Positions 9,328 to 18,557 of a stretch of 64,000 nt of DNA are shown here, piece after piece. The stretch comes from CAUPWF01 sp964369775 (GTDB lineage Bacteria > Bacillota > Clostridia > Lachnospirales > Lachnospiraceae). Positions within the stretch are counted from its first letter, which is position 1, and each line of letters opens with the position of its first letter. Where the stretch lies: assembly GCA_964369775.1 (NCBI GenBank), contig CAYJHQ010000010.1, forward strand, positions 12,063-76,062, in the 5' to 3' direction. Under the pieces are notes generated by a model. The model was not told the DNA's origin. It worked only from the letters and a program-made list of their open reading frames with translations, and made no database searches. Both the position numbers and the translations under genes were made by a program.

Positions 9328-10200
9328 ATGCTAGTAAACTTGACAGAAATCTTTAAGATAGCAAATGAAAAAGAGTGTGCAGTAGGGGCATTTAATGTGA
9401 GTAATCTAGAATCTGCAATGGCAATTATTCAAGCGGCAGAGGAAGAGAAAAAACCTGTTATCATTAATTACGCAGGTGTACATGGGTGTTTTCTTGATAT
9501 AGAAATAGCAGCGGTTATAATGGTGGATTTTGCAAAAAGAGCAGGTGTACCAGTTTGTGTACATCTCGATCACGGTTCATCCATAGAGGAATGTATGAAA
9601 GCAATTCAATTAGGGTTCACATCTGTTATGATTGATGCTTCAGCAAAATCATTTGAAGAAAATGTAAAAGAAACAGCAGAGGTTGTAAGAATAGCACACA
9701 GTTTAGGTGTGACAGTAGAGGCAGAATTAGGAAATATACTTTCTAGCAATATAGGAGTCGGAGAAACTACAAGTCACAGCATGGAAGAAATAGATGTGAA
9801 TAAAATCTATACAGATCCTAAAAAGGCAAAAGAGTTTGTGGAAAAGACAGGAGTGGACGCCTTAGCTATCGCATTTGGTACAGCGCATGGAATCTATGAA
9901 GAAAAGCCAGTACTTGATTTGGACAGAGTAGCGCTAATTAAAGAATCAATTGATATACCTCTAGTTATGCATGGCGGATCCGGGTTAAGTAAAGAAGAAT
10001 TTCAAACAGCGGTTAAGAATGGAATTCGAAAAATCAACTATTACACATATATGACATTAAAAGCCGGAAAAGAAGTTTCACAAGCGTTAGAACAAAAAAA
10101 AGGCGAGCCAATCTTTTTTCATGATATACCTATGATAGCAATTAAGGCGATGAAGGAAGATGTACAGAACACGATTCGCATGTTTAGCTTAGAGTGCTAG
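9328..10200 (+). CDS. Class II ketose-phosphate aldolase (Fba/GatY family)
   Basis: A 290-residue zinc-dependent aldolase. Metal and phosphate motifs visible are VCVHLDHGSS (catalytic Asp and Zn His), VMIDASAKSFEENV, VEAELGNI, FGTAHGIY and LVMHGGSGL. The family cleaves ketose bisphosphates or ketose 1-phosphates to dihydroxyacetone phosphate and an aldehyde. Beside a PfkB kinase and an aldose-ketose isomerase it most likely splits a phosphorylated ketose derived from the imported sugar. The exact substrate (fructose 1,6-bisphosphate, fructose 1-phosphate or xylulose 1-phosphate) cannot be read from sequence. Confidence 0.9.
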   Translation: MLVNLTEIFKIANEKECAVGAFNVSNLESAMAIIQAAEEEKKPVIINYAGVHGCFLDIEIAAVIMVDFAKRAGVPVCVHLDHGSSIEECMKAIQLGFTSVMIDASAKSFEENVKETAEVVRIAHSLGVTVEAELGNILSSNIGVGETTSHSMEEIDVNKIYTDPKKAKEFVEKTGVDALAIAFGTAHGIYEEKPVLDLDRVALIKESIDIPLVMHGGSGLSKEEFQTAVKNGIRKINYYTYMTLKAGKEVSQALEQKKGEPIFFHDIPMIAIKAMKEDVQNTIRMFSLEC

Positions 10201-10217
10201 TGAAAGAAGGTAGCAGA

Positions 10218-11216
10218 ATGGAAAATAGAGGAATTGTAGTAGCAGGAGGAGTGATTGTAGACATTTATTATGGTGCAAAAACATATCCAAAAGAAGGTCG
10301 GTTGTCAAATATTGATTTTGTAGAGCAAGGGGTAGGGGGAAGTGGAAACCTAATATTAGATTTAGCAAAGATGGACAACACATTACCCGTAACCGTAAAT
10401 ACTATAATAGGTGATGGAAGTAATGGTAGATTTGTCAATAAAATATTTGCAGAGCACGATAATATAGATACAAGTGCAATATCTCATAAGGGAAAAACTC
10501 CAATGACTATTGTAGTTGATTCGGAAGATAGTAAAGAGCGAACATTTCTATATCTTGCAGGATCTAGTGATGAGTTTGATGAAACCTATATTCCGTGGGA
10601 GGAGTTAAAAGGAAAAATTTTCCACCTTGAATATCTGCTATTGATGAAAAAGGTGGATAGTAGGGATGAGGTTTTTGGAACCCATGGAGCAAAAATCTTA
10701 CATCAAGCAAAACAACGTGGTTGGATAACTTCAGTAGATGCAGTATCACGAGAAGGCGATGAAGAACGGGAAATAGTTGCGTGTGCGCTCAAATATACCG
10801 ATATTTGTTCGATTAATGAACTAGAAGCAGAGAATGTTACAGGGATAAAATTGCTAGAAGCAGGGGAAGTAGATGAGAAAAAAGTAGTGGCTGCTTTGCG
10901 AGAGATGAAGCGACTTGGGGTAGCGAAGTGGGCAGTAATACATTCACCGAAGTATAGCTATGGATTAGATTGTGTAACACAGGAAATAGTTAAAGTTAAA
11001 AGTTTACAACTTCCATCAGGTTATATAAAGGGAACCACGGGGGCAGGAGATGCTTTTTGTGGAGGAATTTTATATAGTGCTCATGAAGGGAAATCATTAG
11101 AAGAAGCTATGGAGTTTGCAACAGCATCAGCGGCATGTTCACTTTCGGCAACTGGAGGAAGTGAAGGTATGAGAAATTATAAAGACATTTGGGCGATATA
11201 TCACAAGTATAGGTAG
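10218..11216 (+). CDS. PfkB-family carbohydrate kinase
   Basis: A ribokinase-fold sugar kinase. The N-terminal glycine-rich sugar-binding segment is VEQGVGGSGNLILDLAKM, and the C-terminal PfkB signature GTTGAGDAFCGGIL carries the catalytic Asp and anion hole. The start chosen is the ATG at 10218 behind AAGAAGG; an upstream GTG in frame overlaps the aldolase end. It is expected to phosphorylate the ketose made by the isomerase before aldol cleavage. Substrate specificity is unknown. Confidence 0.9.
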   Translation: MENRGIVVAGGVIVDIYYGAKTYPKEGRLSNIDFVEQGVGGSGNLILDLAKMDNTLPVTVNTIIGDGSNGRFVNKIFAEHDNIDTSAISHKGKTPMTIVVDSEDSKERTFLYLAGSSDEFDETYIPWEELKGKIFHLEYLLLMKKVDSRDEVFGTHGAKILHQAKQRGWITSVDAVSREGDEEREIVACALKYTDICSINELEAENVTGIKLLEAGEVDEKKVVAALREMKRLGVAKWAVIHSPKYSYGLDCVTQEIVKVKSLQLPSGYIKGTTGAGDAFCGGILYSAHEGKSLEEAMEFATASAACSLSATGGSEGMRNYKDIWAIYHKYR

Positions 11217-11224
11217 GTTTGAAA

Positions 11225-11911
11225 ATGAAAAGATCAGAGATTAACAAAAACATAAAGGAAATGGAAGCGCTAGCAAAAGAAAATGGCTTTCATCTACCAC
11301 CCTTTTGCAACTGGACTCCTAAGGAGTGGGCAGAAAAAGACAGGTCTTACGATGAAATTCGAGACAACATGTTAGGTTGGGATATTACAGACTTCGGATG
11401 TGGAGATTTTGAAAAAATAGGATTTTCTTTGATTACTTTACGAAATGGAAATCTAAAAAAAGAGGATAATAAAAAAGTATATGCAGAAAAATTAATCACA
11501 TTAAAAGAACATCAGAAAGCACCAATGCATTATCACGCAGTAAAAACAGAGGATATTATTAACCGAGGGGGTGGAACATTACTAATTTCAGTTTATAACC
11601 ATGACGGGAACAGTGGACTATCAGAAGAAGAGGTTTGCGTGAATAAAGATGGAAGACGTTTTATGGTGAAGGCAGGAACTACAATTGAAATTAAACCAGG
11701 TGAGAGTATTACTTTAACACCTCATCAATATCATAATTTTGCGGTAAAACAAGGGACGGGTCACGTTCTTATCGGAGAGGTATCCTCGTGCAATGATGAT
11801 GACGCAGATAATTTCTTTTATGAAAAGATGGGGAGGTTTCCAGAAGTAGAAGAAGACGAAGAACCTTACAGATACTTATGCAACGAGTATCCAAAGGTTC
11901 CAGAAAATTAA
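11225..11911 (+). CDS. D-lyxose ketol-isomerase family protein (cupin)
   Basis: About 228 residues, the usual size for D-lyxose isomerase. The metal-binding cupin motifs are clear: APMHYHAVKTEDIINRGGG and, further on, LTPHQYHNFAVK. The family interconverts D-lyxose with D-xylulose and D-mannose with D-fructose. It is the last gene of the transporter-aldolase-kinase operon, so it probably performs the first intracellular step. An in-frame TTG six bases upstream is a poorer start given the spacing to GGTAGG. Confidence 0.88.
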   Translation: MKRSEINKNIKEMEALAKENGFHLPPFCNWTPKEWAEKDRSYDEIRDNMLGWDITDFGCGDFEKIGFSLITLRNGNLKKEDNKKVYAEKLITLKEHQKAPMHYHAVKTEDIINRGGGTLLISVYNHDGNSGLSEEEVCVNKDGRRFMVKAGTTIEIKPGESITLTPHQYHNFAVKQGTGHVLIGEVSSCNDDDADNFFYEKMGRFPEVEEDEEPYRYLCNEYPKVPEN

Positions 11912-11916
11912 TTTTC

Positions 11917-12495
11917 CTAAGTATTTATAAGTTCTTTTAAGGTTTGCATACATACATCAGCAGACGCCATTTCATCAGCAAGACGTTTAAGCTCAGATTG
12001 AATCACGTCTACGTTGTTAATTTGCTTCTTATATTTCATTTTGTGATCTAAACTTGCCCATGAGTCTTGGGATATGGTTCGAATTTGAATTTCAATCGGA
12101 ACTGGTATGTCATCAATTTCTATTTCCACGATAATGTGATAACTGCGATAGCCATTTTCTTTTGGATGCTTAATATAATCTTTGCTTACAATATGTTTAA
12201 ATCCTAAATGATATTCAATTATGTTTGAGATAGTATAAACATCGGATAAAAACCTGCAAATAATACGCACACCGATTAGATCTTTAAGATTTGCGATAGC
12301 ATTTTCTAAAGAGTCATCAAATCCGAGTTTTTTAAGCTTTTCCTTTGTACTTTCTTTTGACTTGATTCGTGCCTTTATATGCTCAATAACATCACTACAT
12401 TCCAGTGATATTATTGAGCATATCTTCTGTTTTGCGTTAGCAAGGTGGTAGTAGTAATCACCATAAAAATTAGTTTCTATTGTTTCTGACTGCAA
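11917..12495 (-). CDS. Small alarmone synthetase (RelQ/RelP-like, RelA/SpoT synthetase domain)
   Basis: A stand-alone (p)ppGpp synthetase domain of 192 residues. Motifs seen are DLIGVRIICRF, KENGYRSYH, IPVPIEIQIRT and WASLDHKMKYK, all shared with RelQ and with the RelA synthetase core. No HD hydrolase or TGS domain is present. It would transfer pyrophosphate from ATP to GTP or GDP to make alarmone. It is convergent with the isomerase gene (five bases apart, no terminator seen) and ends a minus-strand run headed by two two-component systems. Confidence 0.9.
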   Translation of the reverse strand: MQSETIETNFYGDYYYHLANAKQKICSIISLECSDVIEHIKARIKSKESTKEKLKKLGFDDSLENAIANLKDLIGVRIICRFLSDVYTISNIIEYHLGFKHIVSKDYIKHPKENGYRSYHIIVEIEIDDIPVPIEIQIRTISQDSWASLDHKMKYKKQINNVDVIQSELKRLADEMASADVCMQTLKELINT

Positions 12496-12509
12496 AAAAT
12501 CACCTCACT

Positions 12510-13709
12510 TTAAAAAACTATAGTTATGATAATATTTTTTCCTGTTTTACTTTCAGCGAAGATTTTAGCACCGTGTAAATCACAAATACTTTTCGCAATA
12601 GAAAGACCGATACCAAATCCTTTTGTTTCGCTATTACGTGATTTATCACCACGATAAAATCGTTCAAACCAATCATTGTGTTTTCCGATGGCTATGTCCT
12701 CGCAAGTATTCTCTAAACTAAATTTTTTTTTATTACCATCCGTATTCAACGATGCTTTAAGATCTGTTTGTGGTAAGGAGTATTTAATAGCATTTTCTAT
12801 TAGGGCGGTAATGACTTTTCTTATAAGAGCCTCATCACCGTTATAGGAAATGTTTTGTTTTATATCTAAAACCAGGCACTGTTCAGTATTCTTAAGTGCG
12901 GAAGAAAACTCGTTTATCGTATCAGTTATTGCATCTGAAAGAGAAAATTCAGTTTTAATAATCTCTATTTTCTCATCAAGCTTTGTAAGAGATACGAGAT
13001 TTTCTACAAGTGTATCTAGTCTTGTAATCTGCTTTTTAATGCTGTCAGTCCATTCACCTTCGCCACTATCAATTTCAATTACATCACAATCAGCCTTTAT
13101 TATAGCAAGTGGTGTTTTAAATTCGTGGCTGACATTTGTTATAAAGCCTTTTTGCCTTTCGTAACTGTCAACTATAGGTGCCACTGCTTTTTTAGACAAT
13201 AAAAGAGATAGGAAAAGTATCACAATCACTGCACCGATTACAATTAAAACAGAATAAAATAAGTATTGCTCAAATCCGATAATATCAGATTCAATATCAA
13301 GAAAGAAATAGGAGTAGCCGCTAGTATTATGATTTCTTATATATCTATAATTATCGATTAATCCTGTATCGGCGTCACTCTCATTTACAATATTTGTATA
13401 TTCGATAGCTTCATCTGTAGAAACAGAACTGATATTTCTTGTATCGATATGATCAATTTGATTGCTTTCATCTAAGCTAACAGTAAAAAATCTTGTGGTA
13501 AATGCAATCTCTTTTGGAAAGGGTTCGCGCCCATTAAACGATTCACCCGATTTTAAATCACCTTGTATAAGTAAATTTAAAATCTCATCAGAACTATTCA
13601 TAATGGATACATAGTTTGCTGTATTTATTAATACAGCTATAAGCAACATTACAACGATACTTATACTAGTTGTAAGCAGCACGAATTTTCTTTGCAGTTT
13701 TTTTAGCAT
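12510..13709 (-). CDS. Sensor histidine kinase (OmpR partner)
   Basis: It has an N-terminal membrane segment (about 12-32), an extracytoplasmic sensor of about 120 residues, a second segment (about 152-172) and a HisKA box with phospho-acceptor in FITNVSHEFKTPLAI. The ATPase domain has ALIENAIKYS and a GFGIGLSIAKSI loop. It lies two bases behind its response regulator gene. It belongs to the same general type as the kinase at 15194. The signal is unknown. Confidence 0.9.
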   Translation of the reverse strand: MLKKLQRKFVLLTTSISIVVMLLIAVLINTANYVSIMNSSDEILNLLIQGDLKSGESFNGREPFPKEIAFTTRFFTVSLDESNQIDHIDTRNISSVSTDEAIEYTNIVNESDADTGLIDNYRYIRNHNTSGYSYFFLDIESDIIGFEQYLFYSVLIVIGAVIVILFLSLLLSKKAVAPIVDSYERQKGFITNVSHEFKTPLAIIKADCDVIEIDSGEGEWTDSIKKQITRLDTLVENLVSLTKLDEKIEIIKTEFSLSDAITDTINEFSSALKNTEQCLVLDIKQNISYNGDEALIRKVITALIENAIKYSLPQTDLKASLNTDGNKKKFSLENTCEDIAIGKHNDWFERFYRGDKSRNSETKGFGIGLSIAKSICDLHGAKIFAESKTGKNIIITIVF

Positions 13710-13710
13710 A

Positions 13711-14379
13711 TCATACCTCCAACGAATATCCAGTATTTCGTGTTGCTTTAATTTTAACGCCTGATTCTAGAAGAGTCAGTTTTTTCCTAAGATATGAAAT
13801 ATAGACCCAAACAACATTCAATTCGGAATTACTGTCATAACCCCATATTTTTTCAAGAAAACGCTCAGTAGGGATAATATGTCCCTTATTTATCATAAGC
13901 ATTTCCATCATTTGAAACTCTTTGCTCGCAAGTTTAAATGAGTTTTCCTGCGTATAAAGCTCAAAGGTTTTTCTATTCAAATTCACATCGCCAACTGTCA
14001 AAATTGATGAACTACTGTCGCTGACGCTCCTAGTCATTGCACGAAGTCTTGCAAGTAATTCTTTCGTATCAAATGGCTTTGTAAGATAATCATTTGCACC
14101 TAAATCAAGACCATTTACCTTATCATCAACTTGGGACTTGGCAGTCAGCATAATAATCGGAATAAGATTTCCTTTTTCGCGTACTTTTCGAAGGACAGTA
14201 AGTCCATCCACCTTTGGCATCATTATATCTAAAATCACGGCATCGTAATTTTCAGCATCTAAAAATATAAGTGCTTCCTCGCCGTCATAAACCGTATCAA
14301 CGGAATAATTGTAATGCTTTAATATTTTAGAAAGAGCATTAGCAAGTTCTTTTTCATCTTCACATAATAGTATTCGCAT
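13711..14379 (-). CDS. Response regulator, OmpR/PhoB family
   Basis: The receiver domain begins MRILLCEDEKELA. The phospho-acceptor Asp is in VILDIMMPKVDG and the Lys in DYLTKPF. A winged-helix C-terminal domain (IPTERFLEKIWGYDSNSE, then VWVYISYLRKKL) binds DNA. It is the first gene of the pair with the kinase at 12510 and has a ribosome site (GAGGTG) upstream. It could regulate the PepSY protein gene 64 bases upstream. Confidence 0.92.
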   Translation of the reverse strand: MRILLCEDEKELANALSKILKHYNYSVDTVYDGEEALIFLDAENYDAVILDIMMPKVDGLTVLRKVREKGNLIPIIMLTAKSQVDDKVNGLDLGANDYLTKPFDTKELLARLRAMTRSVSDSSSSILTVGDVNLNRKTFELYTQENSFKLASKEFQMMEMLMINKGHIIPTERFLEKIWGYDSNSELNVVWVYISYLRKKLTLLESGVKIKATRNTGYSLEV

Positions 14380-14443
14380 ATTTTCACCTCTAAGGAGATA
14401 TTATACCATAAAACTTAAACTTACTTTAAAACATATATATACA

Positions 14444-15103
14444 TCAGTCATCAGATTCTACATCATGCTCAGAAATCATGCCGTCGGTAGCTTTAATTGT
14501 ATATTCATACTCTATTCTTCCGATTGTCCATTCCACCTCATATTCAGCAACACCATCGTCATAATCTAATTTGCAAAGCATATGTGTAACATCAGTTTCA
14601 TTCACTCCGGCGTGTGTAAGAGCTATTGATTTTGCCTCGGATTCACTGATGTACTCGGTAGCTGTAGATTCATCCGAGGTTTGTGCAGACTTTGTATCAT
14701 AGCTTTCCATATCATAGTCATAGCCGAGAATATCGCCATTCACTGCACTTATTTCATAGTCATATTCGGTAGTGCCATTCAAAAACGCTACTTCATATTC
14801 AGCAACACCATCGTCATAATCTAATTTGCAGAGCATATGTGTAACATCAGTTTCATTCACACCAGCGTGTGTAAGGGCTATTGCTTTTGCTTCGGATTCA
14901 CCGATATAATTTTCAGTGGAACTTGCTGAGGGCTGCGAGGATAAGTTAGTTGCAGTAGTTTCATTTTGTCCAGTAGTCGCTTGTCCAGAATTGGTCAAGG
15001 TCATGTGTCTTGCAAGGGTTACAATACCACCTGCAAAAGCTGCTGTTAGAAGAATGGCACAAGAGATAATGCCTATTTTTTTTAATGTAATTTTTGATTT
15101 CAT
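14444..15103 (-). CDS. Membrane-anchored protein with two PepSY domains
   Basis: It has an N-terminal membrane anchor (about residues 9-30), a Thr/Ser-rich linker and two PepSY domains. Each domain contains SEAKAIALTHAGVNETDV (the second with KSIAL) followed by a DDGVAEYEV strand. The two copies are almost identical over about 39 residues, and the DNA repeats with an 85-codon offset, which indicates a recent internal duplication. PepSY domains are often extracytoplasmic inhibitors or modulators of peptidases, and single-domain PepSY proteins are often encoded beside two-component systems. Here the gene lies between two such systems. Confidence 0.85.
   Translation of the reverse strand: MKSKITLKKIGIISCAILLTAAFAGGIVTLARHMTLTNSGQATTGQNETTATNLSSQPSASSTENYIGESEAKAIALTHAGVNETDVTHMLCKLDYDDGVAEYEVAFLNGTTEYDYEISAVNGDILGYDYDMESYDTKSAQTSDESTATEYISESEAKSIALTHAGVNETDVTHMLCKLDYDDGVAEYEVEWTIGRIEYEYTIKATDGMISEHDVESDD
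14539..14910 (-). repeat. Two near-identical ~117-bp direct repeats inside the PepSY gene
   Basis: The segments 14539-14655 and 14794-14910 match except for scattered, mostly silent, substitutions. They encode the core of the two PepSY domains. Confidence 0.85.
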
Positions 15104-15193
15104 AATAATACCTCCAAATATTTTGATTTATAGATTTCTTTGATGCCTTAATTCTATAACTCTAAAATTAAAGCAACATTAAAGGTGTGAAAT

Positions 15194-16546
15194 TTATTTT
15201 GGAAATTTCACTGTGAATAAACTACCTTTCTCCAATTCACTTTCAATCTCAATTTTTGCGTGATGCAGTTTTGCAATTTGTGCAACTATGGAAAGGCCTA
15301 AGCCCATACTGCCATGTTGACTTGTTGTACGTGAACTGTCCACTTGATAAAATCTATGCCATATCTTTTCTTGATCTTCTTTTGCAATTCCAATCCCATC
15401 ATCTTTTACAGTCAAGACAATTTCGGTAGCGGTTTCAAAAAGTTTAACATGGGCACTGCCATTTTCTTTGCTATAACGGATAGCATTACTTATTAAATTG
15501 GAAAGAAGCCTACTAATCATCGCAGAATCAACTGTACCGATTACATTTGCGGTAGTATCATATGTTAGATTAAAATGAGGAGATGCAATAAGCTTATGTT
15601 CTTCGCAAATGTCAGTTATAAGCTGACTTAAATTGCAGGGGTGAAGTTCAGCTTTTTCAGTGCCACGGTCAAGGCGGATAAGATTTAATAAATCAGATAT
15701 AAGGCTAGACATCTTTAGAGCCTGTCTTTGAACTGTTTCTAGAGCCTCTTCTTTATCCGGGAGTGTGATATTTTCTCCAATAGCATATTCGCATTGAGCT
15801 AAAATAACAGCGGTCGGCGTTCTCAATTCATGAGATACATCGGAAGTAAATTGCTTTTCTGATTCAAAAGAGCTTTCTAATTGTTCGAACATTTTATCAA
15901 ATGTATTGGAAAGTTTACTGATTTCAGGGCTTCCATTTTTTAAATTTATACGTAGACTAAGATTTTCGCTTTCGCTTATTTCTTCAGCGGTTTGAATAAT
16001 TTTATCCAGAGGGCGAAATGTACGCTTCGCAATAAAATAGCAACCGACTGAACCGAGTAGTACAAAAATTGGTAAAGCGAATAATGCCATTTGTAGAATG
16101 TTATTTGTGGTATTTGCAACCTCATCGATAGCTATAACACCGCGCATCCAAACAAGAGAACGAGAGTCCTCAACTGAGGTTAATATATCATAGATATAGT
16201 AACTAGTTCCGTCAGTGGTGAATTCGGAGACTTCCTTATCCATAAATGGCTGTTCAGATATACCCTCTTCTGGAAAATTTCCAGCTATGTATTCACCTTC
16301 CTGCGAATACAAAAGCGTGTACACTCCCTTTGTGAAGAAATCTATATCCTCAGTATCCAGTTTGCCGTCATCAAATTCAAGTTCTTCAGCGTTATCATTT
16401 ATGACATCTGTCAGTTGTGTGATACTGTTTGAAGAAACAATATCATCACTCACAGAGAACATCAGCCCAATTAATGCCCCTGCCATTAGTAGCAGAAGTA
16501 ATGCAGTAAAAAGGGTAAGCTTTATTTTTGCAGATATCTTTCTCAT
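15194..16546 (-). CDS. Sensor histidine kinase with HAMP domain
   Basis: 450 residues: a membrane segment (about 10-30), an extracytoplasmic domain of about 115 residues, a second segment (about 152-173), a HAMP linker (KRTFRPLDKIIQTAEEI), HisKA with phospho-acceptor in FTSDVSHELRTPTAV and an ATPase domain (LISNAIRYSKENG; VKDDGIG; GLGLSIVAQIAKLH). It overlaps its response regulator by four bases, so they are co-translated. The architecture resembles CutS/CusS-like kinases. The signal is not inferable. Confidence 0.92.
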   Translation of the reverse strand: MRKISAKIKLTLFTALLLLLMAGALIGLMFSVSDDIVSSNSITQLTDVINDNAEELEFDDGKLDTEDIDFFTKGVYTLLYSQEGEYIAGNFPEEGISEQPFMDKEVSEFTTDGTSYYIYDILTSVEDSRSLVWMRGVIAIDEVANTTNNILQMALFALPIFVLLGSVGCYFIAKRTFRPLDKIIQTAEEISESENLSLRINLKNGSPEISKLSNTFDKMFEQLESSFESEKQFTSDVSHELRTPTAVILAQCEYAIGENITLPDKEEALETVQRQALKMSSLISDLLNLIRLDRGTEKAELHPCNLSQLITDICEEHKLIASPHFNLTYDTTANVIGTVDSAMISRLLSNLISNAIRYSKENGSAHVKLFETATEIVLTVKDDGIGIAKEDQEKIWHRFYQVDSSRTTSQHGSMGLGLSIVAQIAKLHHAKIEIESELEKGSLFTVKFPK

Positions 16547-17217
16547 AATACCTCCCTAAGCACATAGCCGCTACCTCTAACTGTATGTATGAGCTTTACT
16601 TCATAATCGCTATCGATTTTTTTTCTGAGATATCTAATATAAACGTCCACAACATTGGTTCCACCTTCGTAATCATAGTTCCAAACGTGATTTTCGATTC
16701 TTTCTCTTGAAAGTACAATATCGACATTGTACATCATGTATTTCAAAATGGTATACTCTTTGGCTGATAGATTTATCACAGTATCTCCACGTTTTACAAT
16801 ATGTGTACTTATGTCAAGTGATAAGTCGGCAACAGATAGTATGTTCGAGGGTGTTCCAGATTTTAACCTTGTCATAACACGAATACGAGCCATCAGTTCA
16901 TCAAAAGAAAAAGGTTTTACAAGATAATCATTTGCACCCAAATCAAGCCCTTTCACTCGATCCGACACGGCATCCCGCGCAGTTAAAAAAATTACAGGTG
17001 TTTCTATGCATTTTGAGCGCATTGCTTTAAGAACTGAAAAGCCGTCTCTTTTTGGCATCATAATATCAAGTATTATTACATCATAATCAGCATTTCTTAT
17101 ATATTCAAGCGCAGATTCGCCATCAAAAAGACTATCAACAGCATATCCCTCTGATGCTAACTTTTTTGTAATAATTTTATTCATATCTCTTTCATCTTCA
17201 GCAAGTAAAATTCGCAT
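16543..17217 (-). CDS. Response regulator, OmpR/PhoB family
   Basis: The receiver domain starts MRILLAEDERDMNK, with phospho-acceptor Asp in VIILDIMMPKRDG and Lys in DYLVKPF. The winged helix ends VVDVYIRYLRKKIDS...IHTVRGSGYVLRE. It is paralogous to the regulator at 13711 and is the upstream gene of the second two-component pair. A ribosome site (AAGGAGG) lies just upstream. Confidence 0.93.
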   Translation of the reverse strand: MRILLAEDERDMNKIITKKLASEGYAVDSLFDGESALEYIRNADYDVIILDIMMPKRDGFSVLKAMRSKCIETPVIFLTARDAVSDRVKGLDLGANDYLVKPFSFDELMARIRVMTRLKSGTPSNILSVADLSLDISTHIVKRGDTVINLSAKEYTILKYMMYNVDIVLSRERIENHVWNYDYEGGTNVVDVYIRYLRKKIDSDYEVKLIHTVRGSGYVLREVL

Positions 17218-17344
17218 AAGCGACCTCCTTTATAAGTTTTATTTGAATTATAGCATGTAAACATTAAAATATGATTAAGGGATTAATACAAATTGATGTG
17301 GTATTTTATTAAGTTAATAACGAAAGCAGATTCAACAGAATAAT

Positions 17345-17384
17345 AAGAAAAAGCCATCTAATTGTGAAATCAATTAGATGGCTT
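17345..17384 (-). terminator. Terminator of the Cys-rich protein gene
   Basis: AAGCCATCTAATT and AATTAGATGGCTT form a perfect 13-bp stem with an 8-base loop. On the minus strand a T-run follows. Confidence 0.85.
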
Positions 17385-17389
17385 ATAGA

Positions 17390-18004
17390 TTAAACTCTTA
17401 TTTTATAAGGTGCGTATATATTGCTTCCAACATGTGAAGATGAGCAAGAGCATTTTGGAGCGCAATAATCAACACAAGTATCCTGTTGGCATTTGCAAGG
17501 GCTTTGAGGTTGTGGGATGTGGTTTTTTTTACATTTGTCACAAGTACATACAGGACCTTGAGAGCAATCAAAGTGATCAGGAGGAGTTACTCTGTGTTTG
17601 TACTCACCACAAGGGGCATAGCCTGGATTGGAACAAGCATTGCAGTTACCACTGCTACCATCGATAATTCGTTCGGTTCCAGTTGCTGATTTATTGACAA
17701 GAACTTTGTATTTTGCACATGGATCGTCTACGCATAAATCAAATTGATAAAATCCGTTACAATCACTTACTGTATGAGCAATACCTTGATACAAGCATTT
17801 GTTATTACAATCCATTACGATTTTAACAAGCTTTAGCAAAGCATTTGGAACAGCCATTCCATGGCAATTAACAATTTGCCCCCATAGCCTTACCGAGTTA
17901 AATTCAGATACCGTGATATCTGCTTTGATTTCAGAATCGCACCCTTGTGGGGCTATATCAATAGAGTTTCCATTAATCATACTTAAATCACAATTATTAT
18001 TCAT
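17390..18004 (-). CDS. Cys-rich protein with carboxypeptidase-regulatory-like domain, putative spore surface protein
   Basis: 204 residues. Residues about 35-115 look like a carboxypeptidase-regulatory/transthyretin-like beta domain (VRLWGQIVNCHGMAVPNALL; DCNGFYQFDLCVDDPC). The C-terminal 80 residues are packed with Cys in CxC and CxxC patterns (VCTCDKCKKN, CKCQQDTC, CAPKCSCSSS). No signal peptide is visible. It is divergent from the SPOCS cluster across a 150-base region, and Cys-rich proteins of this kind are typical of spore coats and exosporia. I infer a crosslinked spore-surface component, but the protein itself is not recognised. Confidence 0.6.
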   Translation of the reverse strand: MNNNCDLSMINGNSIDIAPQGCDSEIKADITVSEFNSVRLWGQIVNCHGMAVPNALLKLVKIVMDCNNKCLYQGIAHTVSDCNGFYQFDLCVDDPCAKYKVLVNKSATGTERIIDGSSGNCNACSNPGYAPCGEYKHRVTPPDHFDCSQGPVCTCDKCKKNHIPQPQSPCKCQQDTCVDYCAPKCSCSSSHVGSNIYAPYKIRV

Positions 18005-18156
18005 ATTATATTTAAACCTTTCTGCATAAGTTGAGAGGAATATGCTGTCTTTATACTATATGTAAGGGACTTAAAATTGTTCGTAGTGTCTAGGATACAA
18101 TGTGTAGAGTATCCATATAATGTATTAACTCGTAGTTTTATTAAGAGGGGAAGAAG

Positions 18157-18534
18157 ATGGTTGTTAGTGTGTATGGATTAAGTAGGACGAGAACATTGCA
18201 GAACAAGAAAAGCGCTAGGGTGTGTATTGTTAAACCTAATAGCCTTTATCCGATTGGAGTTGTTCGCTCAATAACAATAGGAAAAATAAAGATTGGTGAG
18301 AGCTTATGTGGAGTGAAACTGGAAATAGAATATTCAGCATACAATAAAGCATGTCATTGTTTTTCAACATATATACAGTTTGAAGATCAAAAAGGCGGTG
18401 AAATAGTAAATGTAGACGTGATAGACTTATGGGTGGAATTTGTGACTAAGGAACAAGTCTGTATTCGAGTAATATATGGAGTAACAATAAAAGAAAGGCG
18501 GAATAGTATAAGTAAAGAGAGGAAGGAATGCTAG
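18157..18534 (+). CDS. Small protein of unknown function, first gene of the SPOCS cluster
   Basis: 125 residues with no domain I recognise. The start has a strong ribosome site (GAGGGGAAG). The protein is basic, with no signal peptide or membrane segment, and seems mostly beta strand (GVKLEIEYSAY; VCIRVIYGVTIKERR). It is 24 bases upstream of the first SPOCS gene on the same strand, so it is probably co-transcribed and linked to the same structure. Confidence 0.6.
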   Translation: MVVSVYGLSRTRTLQNKKSARVCIVKPNSLYPIGVVRSITIGKIKIGESLCGVKLEIEYSAYNKACHCFSTYIQFEDQKGGEIVNVDVIDLWVEFVTKEQVCIRVIYGVTIKERRNSISKERKEC

Positions 18535-18557
18535 ACGATGTTATAGGAGGAAATTAA

